NCBI RefSeq assembly: GCF_900129555.1
Contig: NZ_FQWC01000003.1
Location: 586,837-650,836, forward strand
DNA length: 64,000 nt
Direction of reading: 5' to 3'
DNA from: Flavobacterium defluvii
GTDB taxonomy: Bacteria > Bacteroidota > Bacteroidia > Flavobacteriales > Flavobacteriaceae
Below are positions 18,257 to 26,558 of this stretch, one piece after another (positions within the stretch are counted from its first letter, which is position 1; each line of letters starts with the position of its first letter). The notes beneath the pieces are model-generated. The model saw nothing but the letters and a program-made list of their open reading frames with translations, had not been told where the DNA came from and did not search any database. Position numbers and translations under genes: made by a program.

Positions 18257-18277
18257 TGCAAATCAGGATTTTTTTTT
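18249..18277 (+). terminator. Attenuator terminator upstream of pheA
   Basis: AATCCTGA (18249-18256) pairs with TCAGGATT (18263-18270) across six bases and ends in nine T residues, six bases before the pheA ATG. It shares its left arm with the anti-terminator, so the two structures exclude each other. Confidence 0.85.
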
Positions 18278-18283
18278 GACTAT

Positions 18284-19111
18284 ATGACAACGAAAATTGC
18301 AATACAAGGTATAAAAGGTTCATTTCATCATCAGGTTGTGAAGGAGTATTTCTCTGAAAATGTGGATATTGATGAATGTTTGTCTTTTGAAGAATTGATC
18401 GATAGCCTTATTGCCGGAAAATCTGATCAGGCCGTTATGGCGATCGAAAATTCAATTGCAGGGCCAATTATTCCGAATTATGCTTTGATTGACAAGAATA
18501 ATTTACACATTATTGGAGAGCATTATTTAAACATTCAGCAGAATTTAATGGCCCTAAGGGGTCAGAAAATTGAGGATATAAAAGAAGTTCATTCGCACCC
18601 AATGGCACTTTTGCAGTGTATGGATTTCCTGAAACAATATCCAAATATTAAATTGATTGAGGATAAAGATACAGCCGAAACAGCAAGAAGAATTCAGGAA
18701 AAACAATTAACCGGAATTGCTGCAATTGCAAGTGTAACAGCTTCTGAAATGTACGATCTTGATATTATCGCGTCATCGATTCAAACGATCAAAAACAATA
18801 TGACGCGTTTCGTAATCATTAAAAAGCAAAATTCATTTTTGCCGGAAAGCGAAATCAACAGAGCGTCAATCAAATTTGAATTGGATCATAAAAGAGGAAG
18901 CTTAGCGGCGGTTTTGAATGTAATGAGCGATTGCAAACTGAATTTGACCAAAATCCAGTCGCTTCCAAAAATTGAAACACCTTGGAAATATTCATTCTTC
19001 GTAGATGTAACATTCGAGAAATACGAGGATTTTGCAAAAGCCAAAACGTTATTAAACATTATGGCAGAATATTTCAAAGTGTTGGGAGAATATAAAAATA
19101 CTAGACCTTAA
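18284..19111 (+). CDS. pheA: Prephenate dehydratase (monofunctional)
   Basis: Converts prephenate to phenylpyruvate in phenylalanine synthesis. The 275 residues comprise a periplasmic-binding-like dehydratase domain (1-180; IAIQGIKGSFHHQV, AIENSIAGPI, and TRFVIIKK at its end) and a C-terminal ACT domain (about 192-270; HKRGSLAAVLNVMSDCKLNLTKIQSLP), which in the family binds Phe for feedback inhibition. There is no chorismate mutase domain; that activity is fused to DAHP synthase at the end of the operon. The ATG lies just past the attenuator terminator. Confidence 0.93.
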   Translation: MTTKIAIQGIKGSFHHQVVKEYFSENVDIDECLSFEELIDSLIAGKSDQAVMAIENSIAGPIIPNYALIDKNNLHIIGEHYLNIQQNLMALRGQKIEDIKEVHSHPMALLQCMDFLKQYPNIKLIEDKDTAETARRIQEKQLTGIAAIASVTASEMYDLDIIASSIQTIKNNMTRFVIIKKQNSFLPESEINRASIKFELDHKRGSLAAVLNVMSDCKLNLTKIQSLPKIETPWKYSFFVDVTFEKYEDFAKAKTLLNIMAEYFKVLGEYKNTRP

Positions 19112-19207
19112 GTCTTAAAGTTGAAAAGTCAAAAGTCTTAAAGTCAAAAATAGAAAGTTAAAAAAGAGCCTAAGCCTAAAGCTTACGGCCTAAAGTAAAT
19201 AAAAACA

Positions 19208-20353
19208 ATGATTACAACAGCAAAACGATTAGACACAGTTGAAGAATACTACTTCTCATCAAAATTAAGAGAAGTTCGTCAGTTGATGTCTGAAGGAAAA
19301 CCGATCATCAACATGGGAATTGGAAGTCCAGATTTGAGTCCGTCAAAAGCAGTAATTGAAGCAGTCGCTGCAGCAATTCAAGACGAAAACGGACATGGCT
19401 ATCAAAGCTATCAGGGATTACCGGAAATGAGACAGGCGATGGCGGATTTTTATCGTGATCAGTTTGGTGTTGAAGTGAATCCGAATAATGAAATTTTACC
19501 TCTTATGGGTTCAAAAGAAGGAATTATGCACATTTCGTTAGCATTTTTAAATGAAGGCGATCACGTTTTGATTCCGAATCCGGGTTATCCAACTTATACT
19601 TCGGTAACCAATTTGGTTCAGGCAGTTCCGGTTTATTATGATCTAAAAGAAGAAAATGGATGGGAACCGGATTTTGAAGCTTTAGAAAAATTAGATCTTT
19701 CGAAAGTAAAAATTATGTGGTTGGGTTATCCGCATATGCCAACAGGAGCGAGAGGAAGTTTAGCGTTATTTGAAAAATTGGTTGCTTTTGCTAAAAAACA
19801 CAATATATTATTGATCAACGACAATCCGTATAGTTTTGTTTTGAATGATAATCCGATGAGTTTATTGCAAGTTGAAGGTGCGAAAGATGTGGCTTTAGAA
19901 TTGAATTCACTTAGCAAAACCTTCAACATGGCGGGCTGGAGAGTCGGAATGGTTTTAGGAAATCCTGAAATTATCGATGCAGTTCTAAAAGTAAAAAGCA
20001 ACATGGACAGCGGAATGTATTACGGAATTCAAAAAGGTGCCATTGCAGCTTTGAAATGTGATAAATCCTGGTTCGAAGACCAAAACAAAATTTACAGACG
20101 CCGAAGAGAATTAACAGAGAAACTAGCAGAAAAGCTAAACTGTAAAGTATATAAAGAAGGAGTTGGGCTTTTTGTTTGGGCAAAACTTCCAGAAGGAATT
20201 GAATCAGCAGAAAAGTTCATTGACGAAATATTATATGAGAAACATATTTTCATTACACCGGGAACAATCTTCGGAAGTAATGGTGAAGGATATATCAGAT
20301 TCTCATTATGTGTGAAAGAAGAAAAAGTACAAGAAGCGATAGATCGATTTTAG
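19208..20353 (+). CDS. Class I/II aminotransferase, probable aromatic or prephenate aminotransferase
   Basis: A 381-residue fold-type I PLP enzyme. The PLP lysine is Lys237 in SLSKTFNMAGWRVGM; NPGYPTY and LINDNPYSF (Asn/Asp and Tyr contacts with the cofactor) are also present, as is RFSLC for the substrate carboxylate. Placed between pheA and tyrA, it most likely transaminates phenylpyruvate and 4-hydroxyphenylpyruvate, or prephenate; the operon context, not the motif set, is the basis for that. Confidence 0.85.
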   Translation: MITTAKRLDTVEEYYFSSKLREVRQLMSEGKPIINMGIGSPDLSPSKAVIEAVAAAIQDENGHGYQSYQGLPEMRQAMADFYRDQFGVEVNPNNEILPLMGSKEGIMHISLAFLNEGDHVLIPNPGYPTYTSVTNLVQAVPVYYDLKEENGWEPDFEALEKLDLSKVKIMWLGYPHMPTGARGSLALFEKLVAFAKKHNILLINDNPYSFVLNDNPMSLLQVEGAKDVALELNSLSKTFNMAGWRVGMVLGNPEIIDAVLKVKSNMDSGMYYGIQKGAIAALKCDKSWFEDQNKIYRRRRELTEKLAEKLNCKVYKEGVGLFVWAKLPEGIESAEKFIDEILYEKHIFITPGTIFGSNGEGYIRFSLCVKEEKVQEAIDRF

Positions 20354-20360
20354 ATTTCAG

Positions 20361-20406
20361 ACTTGCGAACCTTGCGTAAATCCTTTGCGAACTTTGCGGT
20401 TAAATA
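20361..20406 (+). repeat. TTTGCG-type intergenic repeat, copy 3
   Basis: ACTTGCGAACCTTGCG followed by CTTTGCGAACTTTGCGG and TTAAAT. It lies inside the aromatic operon between the aminotransferase and tyrA, so it must be transcribed. Confidence 0.6.
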
Positions 20407-20447
20407 AGGTTGGAATTTGGAATTTTAAAGTTAGAAATAAAAAGAGT

Positions 20448-21305
20448 ATGAAAGTATACGTAATAGGAATAGGGTTAATAGGCGGTTCGATGGTGTTAGA
20501 CATCAAAGGACGTTATCCTGATGCGACTATTTTAGGAATCGATAGTAAAGAACAGCATTTGCAGCAGGCAATTGATTTGGGAGTTATCGACGAAGCAGGA
20601 AGTTTTGAAGATTTACAAAAAGCCGATTTTGTAATTGTTTCGGTTCCGGTAGATGTAGCATTGACGCTTCTGCCAAAAGTTCTGGATTTAGTTGGAGATA
20701 AAACAATTGTTTTTGAAGTAGGATCTACTAAAAAACCAATTTGCGAAGCAGTAGCCAATCACCCGAAAAGAAGAAATTTTATTGCCACGCATCCAATTGC
20801 AGGAACAGAATTTTCGGGGCCATCGGCAGCAATAAGAGGTTTGTTCCAAGGAAAGACAAACATTATATGTGAAGTCGAAAAGACTGCTTTTAAATTACAG
20901 GAAAAAGCATTAAATCTTTTTACTTCAATCGGAATGAGGATTCGATATATGGACCCGACTTCTCACGATAAACACATTGCTTACGTTTCGCATTTATCGC
21001 ACATTAGTTCGTTTATGCTCGGAAAAACAGTGATGAATAAAGAAAAAGACGAACAGGATATTTTTGATATGGCGGGAAGTGGATTTGAAAGTACTGTTCG
21101 TTTGGCAAAAAGTTCACCAGCGATGTGGACACCAATTTTTAAGCAGAATAAAGAACATGTTTTGGAAACTTTAGAAGCTTATATCTCAAACCTGAGTCGG
21201 TTTAGAGATTTGTTGAAAGAAGAAGATTATAATGCCATTTTTGAAGAAATGGAAAGCACAAATAAAATTAAAGAGATATTAAACGGATTAACAATTAAAA
21301 AGTAA
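20448..21305 (+). CDS. tyrA: Prephenate dehydrogenase
   Basis: Oxidative decarboxylation of prephenate to 4-hydroxyphenylpyruvate for tyrosine synthesis. The ATG at 20448 is chosen because it places the NAD-binding loop GIGLIGGSMVLD at residues 6-17; the frame extends further upstream only through repeat sequence. Also present are the catalytic-region THPIAGTEFSGPSAA and SHDKHIAYVSHLSHISS. The product is 285 residues, with no chorismate mutase or ACT domain. Eleven bases separate it from the next gene. Confidence 0.93.
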   Translation: MKVYVIGIGLIGGSMVLDIKGRYPDATILGIDSKEQHLQQAIDLGVIDEAGSFEDLQKADFVIVSVPVDVALTLLPKVLDLVGDKTIVFEVGSTKKPICEAVANHPKRRNFIATHPIAGTEFSGPSAAIRGLFQGKTNIICEVEKTAFKLQEKALNLFTSIGMRIRYMDPTSHDKHIAYVSHLSHISSFMLGKTVMNKEKDEQDIFDMAGSGFESTVRLAKSSPAMWTPIFKQNKEHVLETLEAYISNLSRFRDLLKEEDYNAIFEEMESTNKIKEILNGLTIKK

Positions 21306-21316
21306 ACTATAAAACA

Positions 21317-22399
21317 ATGGAAAATAAAAAAGAAATGAGAAAGTGGTTAGAAGATTTCAATTTAAATCACCCACTTGTGATAGCTGGACCATGTAGTGCA
21401 GAAACTGAAGATCAGGTATTGAAAATTGCTCATGAATTAAAAGATTCAAAAGTTAGTGTTTTCAGAGCAGGAATCTGGAAACCAAGAACGCGTCCGGGAG
21501 GATTTGAAGGTGTTGGTGAAATCGGATTAAAATGGTTACAAAAAGCAAAAGCTGAAACTGGTTTGTTAATGGGAACTGAAGTTGCTACTGCAGCTCACTG
21601 TAAACTGGCTTTAGAACACGATATCGACGTATTATGGGTTGGTGCACGTACAACAGCAAACCCTTTCGCAGTTCAGGAAATTGCTGATACATTAAAAGGA
21701 ACTGATAAAATTGTTTTGGTAAAAAACCCAGTAAACCCGGATTTAGCTTTATGGTTAGGTGGTGTTGAGCGTTTACACATGGCTGGAATTGAGAAATTAG
21801 GTGTTATTCACAGAGGTTTTTCTACTTACGAAAAAACAAAATACAGAAACATTCCAGAATGGCAGATTGCTATCGAATTACAAAACAAATTCCCTGATTT
21901 ACCATTAATCATCGATCCATCTCACATTACAGGAAACCGTAATATGATTTTTGAAGTAACTCAAGAGGCTTTAGATTTGAACTACGATGGTATGATTATC
22001 GAAACGCACTACGATCCAGACAACGCTTGGTCAGATGCTGCGCAGCAAGTAACTCCAGATTCTTTGAAACAAATCATCAAAGATTTGACAATCAGAAAAA
22101 CGGATGATACTACAGATGAATACAGTCAGAAAATGAAAAAACTAAGAGCTAACATCGACGTTCTTGATGCTAACTTATTAGAACTTTTAGGAAAACGTAT
22201 GAAAGTAGCTGATGAAATTGGTCAGGTGAAAAAAGATGCAAACGTTGCGATTCTTCAAAACAACCGTTGGAACGAAATCTTAGGAAAAATGATTCTTGAA
22301 GGTGAGAAAAAAGGTCTTACTGAAGAGTTCGTTTTAAGAATGTTCAAAGCTATTCACCAGGAAAGTATTGGTCACCAAGAGAAAATTTTCAACGCATAA
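21317..22399 (+). CDS. Bifunctional DAHP synthase / chorismate mutase (AroQ type)
   Basis: A fusion of the first shikimate-pathway enzyme with chorismate mutase. Residues 1-255 are a type I-beta DAHP synthase: AGPCSAETEDQV (about 23), GIWKPRTRPGGFEG, and IDPSHITGNRNM (about 198). Residues 270-355 are an all-helical AroQ mutase (LRANIDVLDANLLELLGKRM, VADEIGQVKK). In this fusion the mutase domain usually also serves as the sensor for prephenate/chorismate feedback on DAHP synthase. It ends the operon and supplies the mutase activity missing from PheA and TyrA. Confidence 0.94.
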   Translation: MENKKEMRKWLEDFNLNHPLVIAGPCSAETEDQVLKIAHELKDSKVSVFRAGIWKPRTRPGGFEGVGEIGLKWLQKAKAETGLLMGTEVATAAHCKLALEHDIDVLWVGARTTANPFAVQEIADTLKGTDKIVLVKNPVNPDLALWLGGVERLHMAGIEKLGVIHRGFSTYEKTKYRNIPEWQIAIELQNKFPDLPLIIDPSHITGNRNMIFEVTQEALDLNYDGMIIETHYDPDNAWSDAAQQVTPDSLKQIIKDLTIRKTDDTTDEYSQKMKKLRANIDVLDANLLELLGKRMKVADEIGQVKKDANVAILQNNRWNEILGKMILEGEKKGLTEEFVLRMFKAIHQESIGHQEKIFNA

Positions 22400-22499
22400 T
22401 TTTCTTTTCAAACATATAAGTGATATAAGATAATTTAAGTTTTATGAAATAGTATTTCAAAATTTTCTTATAGCATTATTTGAAAATAGATTGTTTTTT

Positions 22500-22543
22500 A
22501 AAAATCCCTATTACTTTGAAAGAAGCGATGGGGATTTTTGTTT
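22500..22543 (+). terminator. Terminator of the aromatic operon
   Basis: AAAAATCCC (22500-22508) pairs with GGGATTTTT (22531-22539), followed by a T-rich tail. It lies 100 bases after the DAHP synthase-mutase gene. Confidence 0.6.
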
Positions 22544-22546
22544 TTA

Positions 22547-22630
22547 AAACATAGCCCAAGGTTTCAACCTTGGGAACGCAATCTCTATCCCAATCTTTAT
22601 CTCTCAAGGTTGAAACCTTGGGCTATGTTT
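22547..22630. repeat. 84-base element with 26-bp perfect inverted arms
   Basis: The arms 22547-22572 and 22605-22630 are exact reverse complements, starting AAACATAGCCCAAGG on the left. Each arm contains the inner palindrome CAAGGTTTCAACCTTG. A short related form with the AAACATAGCC start occurs at 34240. There is no ORF. The rest of this 308-base gap holds the operon terminator and the rsgA promoter. Confidence 0.8.
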
Positions 22631-22643
22631 AAAATTATTCATT

Positions 22644-22652
22644 TATCTTTGC
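22644..22652 (+). promoter_or_regulatory. -7 box for rsgA
   Basis: TATCTTTGC, a full match to the -7 consensus, 56 bases upstream of the rsgA ATG. Confidence 0.55.
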
Positions 22653-22707
22653 AGGGATTTAGGCTAAAAACTAAAATCAGAAATCTAAAATCAACAATTT
22701 GAATTGA

Positions 22708-23685
22708 ATGACAGGAACCGTTTATAAATCTACAGGAAGCTGGTATACCGTAAAATCTGAAAAAGGCGATTTTGTGGAATGCCGTATGAAAGGGAAATTT
22801 AGAATAAAAGGGATAAAAAGTACCAACCCAATTGCTGTAGGCGATATAGTCGATTATGAATTAGACGAAACTTCAGATGCCGTTACGGGAACAATTCATA
22901 ATATTCATGAACGAAAAAACTATATCGTTCGTAAATCGGTTAACTTGTCTAAACAGATTCATATTATTGCTTCCAATATTGACCAGGTTTTCTTGTTGAT
23001 CACAATTGATAATCCGCCAACAACAACCAGTTTTATAGATCGTTTTCTGGTTACTGCCGAAGCATACGGAATTGAAGCGGTTTTGATTTTTAATAAAATC
23101 GACACTTTAAACGATCAAACATTAGACGATCAACTTTATCTCCAGCATATTTATACCGAAATTGGATATAAATGTCTCCGAATTTCCTCAACAGAAAACA
23201 AAGGAATTGACAAGCTGAAAGAAATGATGATTGGCAAAGTAAGCATGTTTTCCGGACATTCCGGAGTTGGAAAATCAACTTTGGTTAATGCATTAGAACC
23301 AAGCCTTCATTTGAAAACTTCCGTAATTTCAGAACAAAGCAAGCAAGGTCAGCATACAACCACTTTTGCTGAAATGTATGATTTGTCTTTTAATGCCCGA
23401 ATTATAGATACACCAGGAATTAAAGGTTTTGGAATTGTAGATATGGAACCTTCAGAAATCAGTGGCTATTTTCCAGAATTTTTTAGATTAAAAGATCAAT
23501 GTAAGTTTAACAATTGCTTACACAAAGAAGAACCACATTGTGCCATAAAAGCAGCTTTAGAAAAAGACGAAATTGCCTGGTCCCGTTACAATAGTTATCT
23601 TAAAATACTCGAAGGCGATGAAGAACATTACCGTACGGATATATATGGCGAAGATCGTGCAGCGAGTGATGAAACGCGCAAATAA
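22708..23685 (+). CDS. rsgA: Ribosome small-subunit-dependent GTPase A
   Basis: A circularly permuted GTPase that assists late maturation of the 30S subunit. The 325 residues comprise an N-terminal OB domain (1-75), the permuted G motifs in the order NKID (G4, about 131), GHSGVGKST (G1, about 190) and DTPGIKGFG (G3), and a C-terminal zinc knuckle (CKFNNCLHKEEPHC). ATG at 22708 is the first in frame and fits the family length. Confidence 0.95.
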   Translation: MTGTVYKSTGSWYTVKSEKGDFVECRMKGKFRIKGIKSTNPIAVGDIVDYELDETSDAVTGTIHNIHERKNYIVRKSVNLSKQIHIIASNIDQVFLLITIDNPPTTTSFIDRFLVTAEAYGIEAVLIFNKIDTLNDQTLDDQLYLQHIYTEIGYKCLRISSTENKGIDKLKEMMIGKVSMFSGHSGVGKSTLVNALEPSLHLKTSVISEQSKQGQHTTTFAEMYDLSFNARIIDTPGIKGFGIVDMEPSEISGYFPEFFRLKDQCKFNNCLHKEEPHCAIKAALEKDEIAWSRYNSYLKILEGDEEHYRTDIYGEDRAASDETRK

Positions 23686-23695
23686 TTGTGAATTT

Positions 23696-24096
23696 TGAAT
23701 GGTAAATTGTGAATTATGGCAGATAATATAATTAAAACAAAGTCGTTTAATTTTGCATTGCGTATAATTAAGCTTTTTCAATTTTTAAAAGAAGAAAAGA
23801 AAGAATTTGTTCTGAGCAAACAATTACTTCGAAGCGGAACAGCTATTGGTGCATTAGTAAGAGAATCAGAACAGGCAGAAAGCAAAAAAGACTTTATACA
23901 TAAACTTGCAATTGCACAAAAAGAAGCAAATGAAACAGATTATTGGTTGGAACTGCTTTTTCAATCAAATTATTTAAATGAGAGTCAATATCAATCTATA
24001 AAGACTGACATTGTAGAAATAAATAAAATCTTAGCTTCAATAATTATTACTTCTAAACAAAAGCTAAGTACAATATAATTCACAATTTACCATTCA
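23696..24096. repeat. 22-bp perfect inverted repeats bracketing the four-helix-bundle gene
   Basis: Left arm 23696-23717 (TGAATGGTAAATTGTG...) and right arm 24075-24096 are exact reverse complements over 22 bases. The left arm overlaps the start codon and the right arm contains the stop codon of the enclosed gene. Further AATTCACAATT units flank the right arm. Related sequence at 32815-32946 shows that the arm belongs to a repeat family. Confidence 0.8.
23716..24078 (+). CDS. Four-helix-bundle protein (23S rRNA intervening-sequence protein family)
   Basis: A 120-residue, wholly helical protein with the family pattern: SFNFALRIIKLFQFL, LSKQLLRSGTAIGALVRESEQAESKKDFIHKLAIAQKEANETDYWLELL. Members are found both inside 23S rRNA intervening sequences and scattered as orphan genes in Bacteroidota; their role is not established. 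Here the gene lies between rsgA and dtd, and its ends fall within perfect inverted repeats, which suggests insertion as a cassette. Confidence 0.85.
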   Translation: MADNIIKTKSFNFALRIIKLFQFLKEEKKEFVLSKQLLRSGTAIGALVRESEQAESKKDFIHKLAIAQKEANETDYWLELLFQSNYLNESQYQSIKTDIVEINKILASIIITSKQKLSTI

Positions 24097-24111
24097 CAAT
24101 TCACAATTTCT

Positions 24112-24564
24112 ATGAAAGTTGTACTTCAAAGAGTTTCTGAGGCATCTGTAACAGTTGACAATAAAAAAACAGCAGATATTCAAAAAGGTTTATTGGTTTT
24201 AGTCGGAATTGAAGATGCCGATACTCAGGAAGACATTGATTGGCTTGCTGGAAAAATTATAAAAATGAGAATTTTTGGAGACGAAAATGATGTTATGAAC
24301 TGCTCGGTTCAGGATATTGATGGCGAAATTATTGTAGTTAGCCAATTTACGCTTCATGCTTCTACAAAAAAAGGAAATCGTCCTTCTTATATAAAAGCTG
24401 CCAAACCAGAATTTGCGATTCCAATGTACGAAAACTTTGTAAAAACTTTAGAAAAAGAGTTTGGTAAAAAAGTACAAACTGGAATTTTTGGCGCCGATAT
24501 GAAAGTAAATCTCTTAAATGACGGTCCAGTTACGATAGTTATGGATAGTAAAAATAAAGAGTAA
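24112..24564 (+). CDS. dtd: D-aminoacyl-tRNA deacylase
   Basis: Removes D-amino acids mischarged onto tRNA. The 150-residue length is typical, and both signature motifs are visible: VSQFTLHAS (about residue 78) and LLNDGPVTIVMD (about 134, the Gly-cisPro loop in NxGPVT form). The start ATG directly follows the repeat array downstream of the four-helix-bundle gene. Confidence 0.95.
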   Translation: MKVVLQRVSEASVTVDNKKTADIQKGLLVLVGIEDADTQEDIDWLAGKIIKMRIFGDENDVMNCSVQDIDGEIIVVSQFTLHASTKKGNRPSYIKAAKPEFAIPMYENFVKTLEKEFGKKVQTGIFGADMKVNLLNDGPVTIVMDSKNKE

Positions 24565-24630
24565 AAAATTAAACTCAACAAATGTTAAGAATTTCTAAAA
24601 ATGATATATATTTGGCGAAATTACTAACCA

Positions 24631-26538
24631 ATGAAATGCACCTTTTACGGGATATTTTTTTTCTTATTTTCCCTTATTTCTTCTGCTCAGAAAATAGATT
24701 ATTCTGCACTTACTATTCCTGATAGTCTTAAAGAAAATGCCAATGCTGTAGTTCGATTATATCAAACAGACATCGTTATCTCGTCTCAACGAAACATGAC
24801 AATTAAAACCAATAGAGTTGTAACCGTTCTAAACGAAAAAGGAGCAAGAGCGGTTAATGCTGTGGAAAATTATAGTAAAAAAACTTCTGTAAACAATATC
24901 GAAGCAACCATTTATGATGCATTTGGAAAAGAAATTAAGAAAATTAAAAGAAAAGATTTTAAAGATGTAAGTGCAGCAGATGGAGCTACTCTAGCTTCAG
25001 AAGGCAGATACATTTATTTAGAATATACGCCAATATCTTATCCATATACAATAGTCTACAATAGTGAAATTGAAACTTCAAATACTGCATTTATTCCAAG
25101 ATGGATGCCTTTAAATGGGTATTATGTCAGCGTAGAAAAATCTATTTTAAATGTCACTTACCCAGAAAATTTAGGATTTAAAAAGAAAGAACTTCAGTTT
25201 TCAAATTTTAAAATAAAAAAAACAATCGATACGAATACACAGCTTTCGTATATAGCAACAAATATATTAGCTCAGAAATACGAAGATTTAAGTCCGTCTT
25301 ATGTAGATCTTTTTCCAAAGGTTTTAATGGGAATGGAACTTTTTCATTTAGAAGGAGTTGATGGTACTGCTAAAGATTGGGTTGATTTTGGGAAATGGTA
25401 TTCTGAAAAAATATTATCCGGAACAACTGATTTACCAGAAGAAACGAAAACCAAAATAAAATCTATTGTCGGGAATGAAAAAGATCCAATAAAGAAAGCT
25501 AAAATAGTTTATGATTTTGTACAAAAAAAATCGAGATATGTTAGTATTCAGATCGGTATTGGAGGATGGAAACCAATGCTTGCAACTGATGTAGATCGTT
25601 TAGGTTATGGGGATTGTAAGGCGTTGACTAATTATACAAAGGCACTTTTAAGCGCAGTTGATGTACCATCTTATAATACTATTTTATATGGTGATGAATA
25701 TAAAATGGATATAGCATCTGATTTTGTTTCGATGCAGGGAAATCATATGATCTTATCTATTCCTAATGGTGATAACTATACATGGTTAGAATGTACAAGT
25801 CAAGATGATCCTTTTGGCTATCAGGGAACTTTTACGGATGATCGTGATGTTCTGGTTATTAAACCAGAAGGGGGAGAAATTGTTCGAACTAAAATTTACG
25901 ATGATAAAGAAAATACTCAGGATAGTAAAGGAACTTATACCGTTGATGAGATTGGAAATTTTACAGGAGTATTAAAAATAGCATCACAAGGCAGTCAATA
26001 TGCTTCTAAAACTCTGGTAGAAACTATGCAGCCAAATGAAAAAGAAAAACATTACAAAGAGTATTGGGATAATATAAATAATTTAAAATTAGGTAAAATA
26101 ACTTTTACTAATGATAAAGAAAACATTCGTTTTGTTGAAGATGTTCAGGTTAGCGCGTCAAATTACGGTACGCTTTCAGGAAACAAAATGATTTTTGCTG
26201 TCGATGCATTTAATCAAAATTCTGAAAATGTCAAACGAATTAGAAACCGTAAAAATCCATTTCAAATTCAACGAGGATATTTAGATACAGATGAAATTGA
26301 GATAAATCTTCCTGCAGGTTTTTCAATCGAATTTCTGCCATCAAATTTTGAGGTAAAAGGAAAATTTGGAGAATATAAAACCGAAATCATTAAAAAAGAC
26401 AATAACAAATTAATTTATAAGCGTTCGATGTTTTTAAACAAAGGAAAATACTCAAATAAAGAATACGATGAATACCGTTTGTTTATGGAACAAGTGTCAA
26501 GAAATGACAATGCCAAAATCATATTAAACAAAAACTAA
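24631..26538 (+). CDS. DUF3857/transglutaminase-fold protein, array copy 1 (triad intact)
   Basis: A 635-residue exported protein: signal peptide 1-20, DUF3857 domain about 45-215, transglutaminase-like core about 250-400, and a C-terminal beta-rich region. The core keeps Cys329 (GYGDCKALT) and His372 (GNHMIL), with Glu387 (WLECTS) where Asp is usual. It is thus the only member of the local array with Cys and His both present. Substrate unknown; related proteins are thought to act on cell-surface polymers. A TATATTTG -7-like box is at 24607-24614. The next copy begins 20 bases downstream. Confidence 0.85.
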   Translation: MKCTFYGIFFFLFSLISSAQKIDYSALTIPDSLKENANAVVRLYQTDIVISSQRNMTIKTNRVVTVLNEKGARAVNAVENYSKKTSVNNIEATIYDAFGKEIKKIKRKDFKDVSAADGATLASEGRYIYLEYTPISYPYTIVYNSEIETSNTAFIPRWMPLNGYYVSVEKSILNVTYPENLGFKKKELQFSNFKIKKTIDTNTQLSYIATNILAQKYEDLSPSYVDLFPKVLMGMELFHLEGVDGTAKDWVDFGKWYSEKILSGTTDLPEETKTKIKSIVGNEKDPIKKAKIVYDFVQKKSRYVSIQIGIGGWKPMLATDVDRLGYGDCKALTNYTKALLSAVDVPSYNTILYGDEYKMDIASDFVSMQGNHMILSIPNGDNYTWLECTSQDDPFGYQGTFTDDRDVLVIKPEGGEIVRTKIYDDKENTQDSKGTYTVDEIGNFTGVLKIASQGSQYASKTLVETMQPNEKEKHYKEYWDNINNLKLGKITFTNDKENIRFVEDVQVSASNYGTLSGNKMIFAVDAFNQNSENVKRIRNRKNPFQIQRGYLDTDEIEINLPAGFSIEFLPSNFEVKGKFGEYKTEIIKKDNNKLIYKRSMFLNKGKYSNKEYDEYRLFMEQVSRNDNAKIILNKN

Positions 26539-26558
26539 CCAAAATCAAAAATAAACTA

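Noticed and set aside
20385..20447. Upstream extension of tyrA
   Set aside because: The added residues are encoded by TTTGCG repeat sequence and precede the normal start of the NAD-binding fold.
22547..22630. CRISPR-like repeat
   Set aside because: Only two inverted arms and one spacer-length loop; no direct-repeat array or cas gene.
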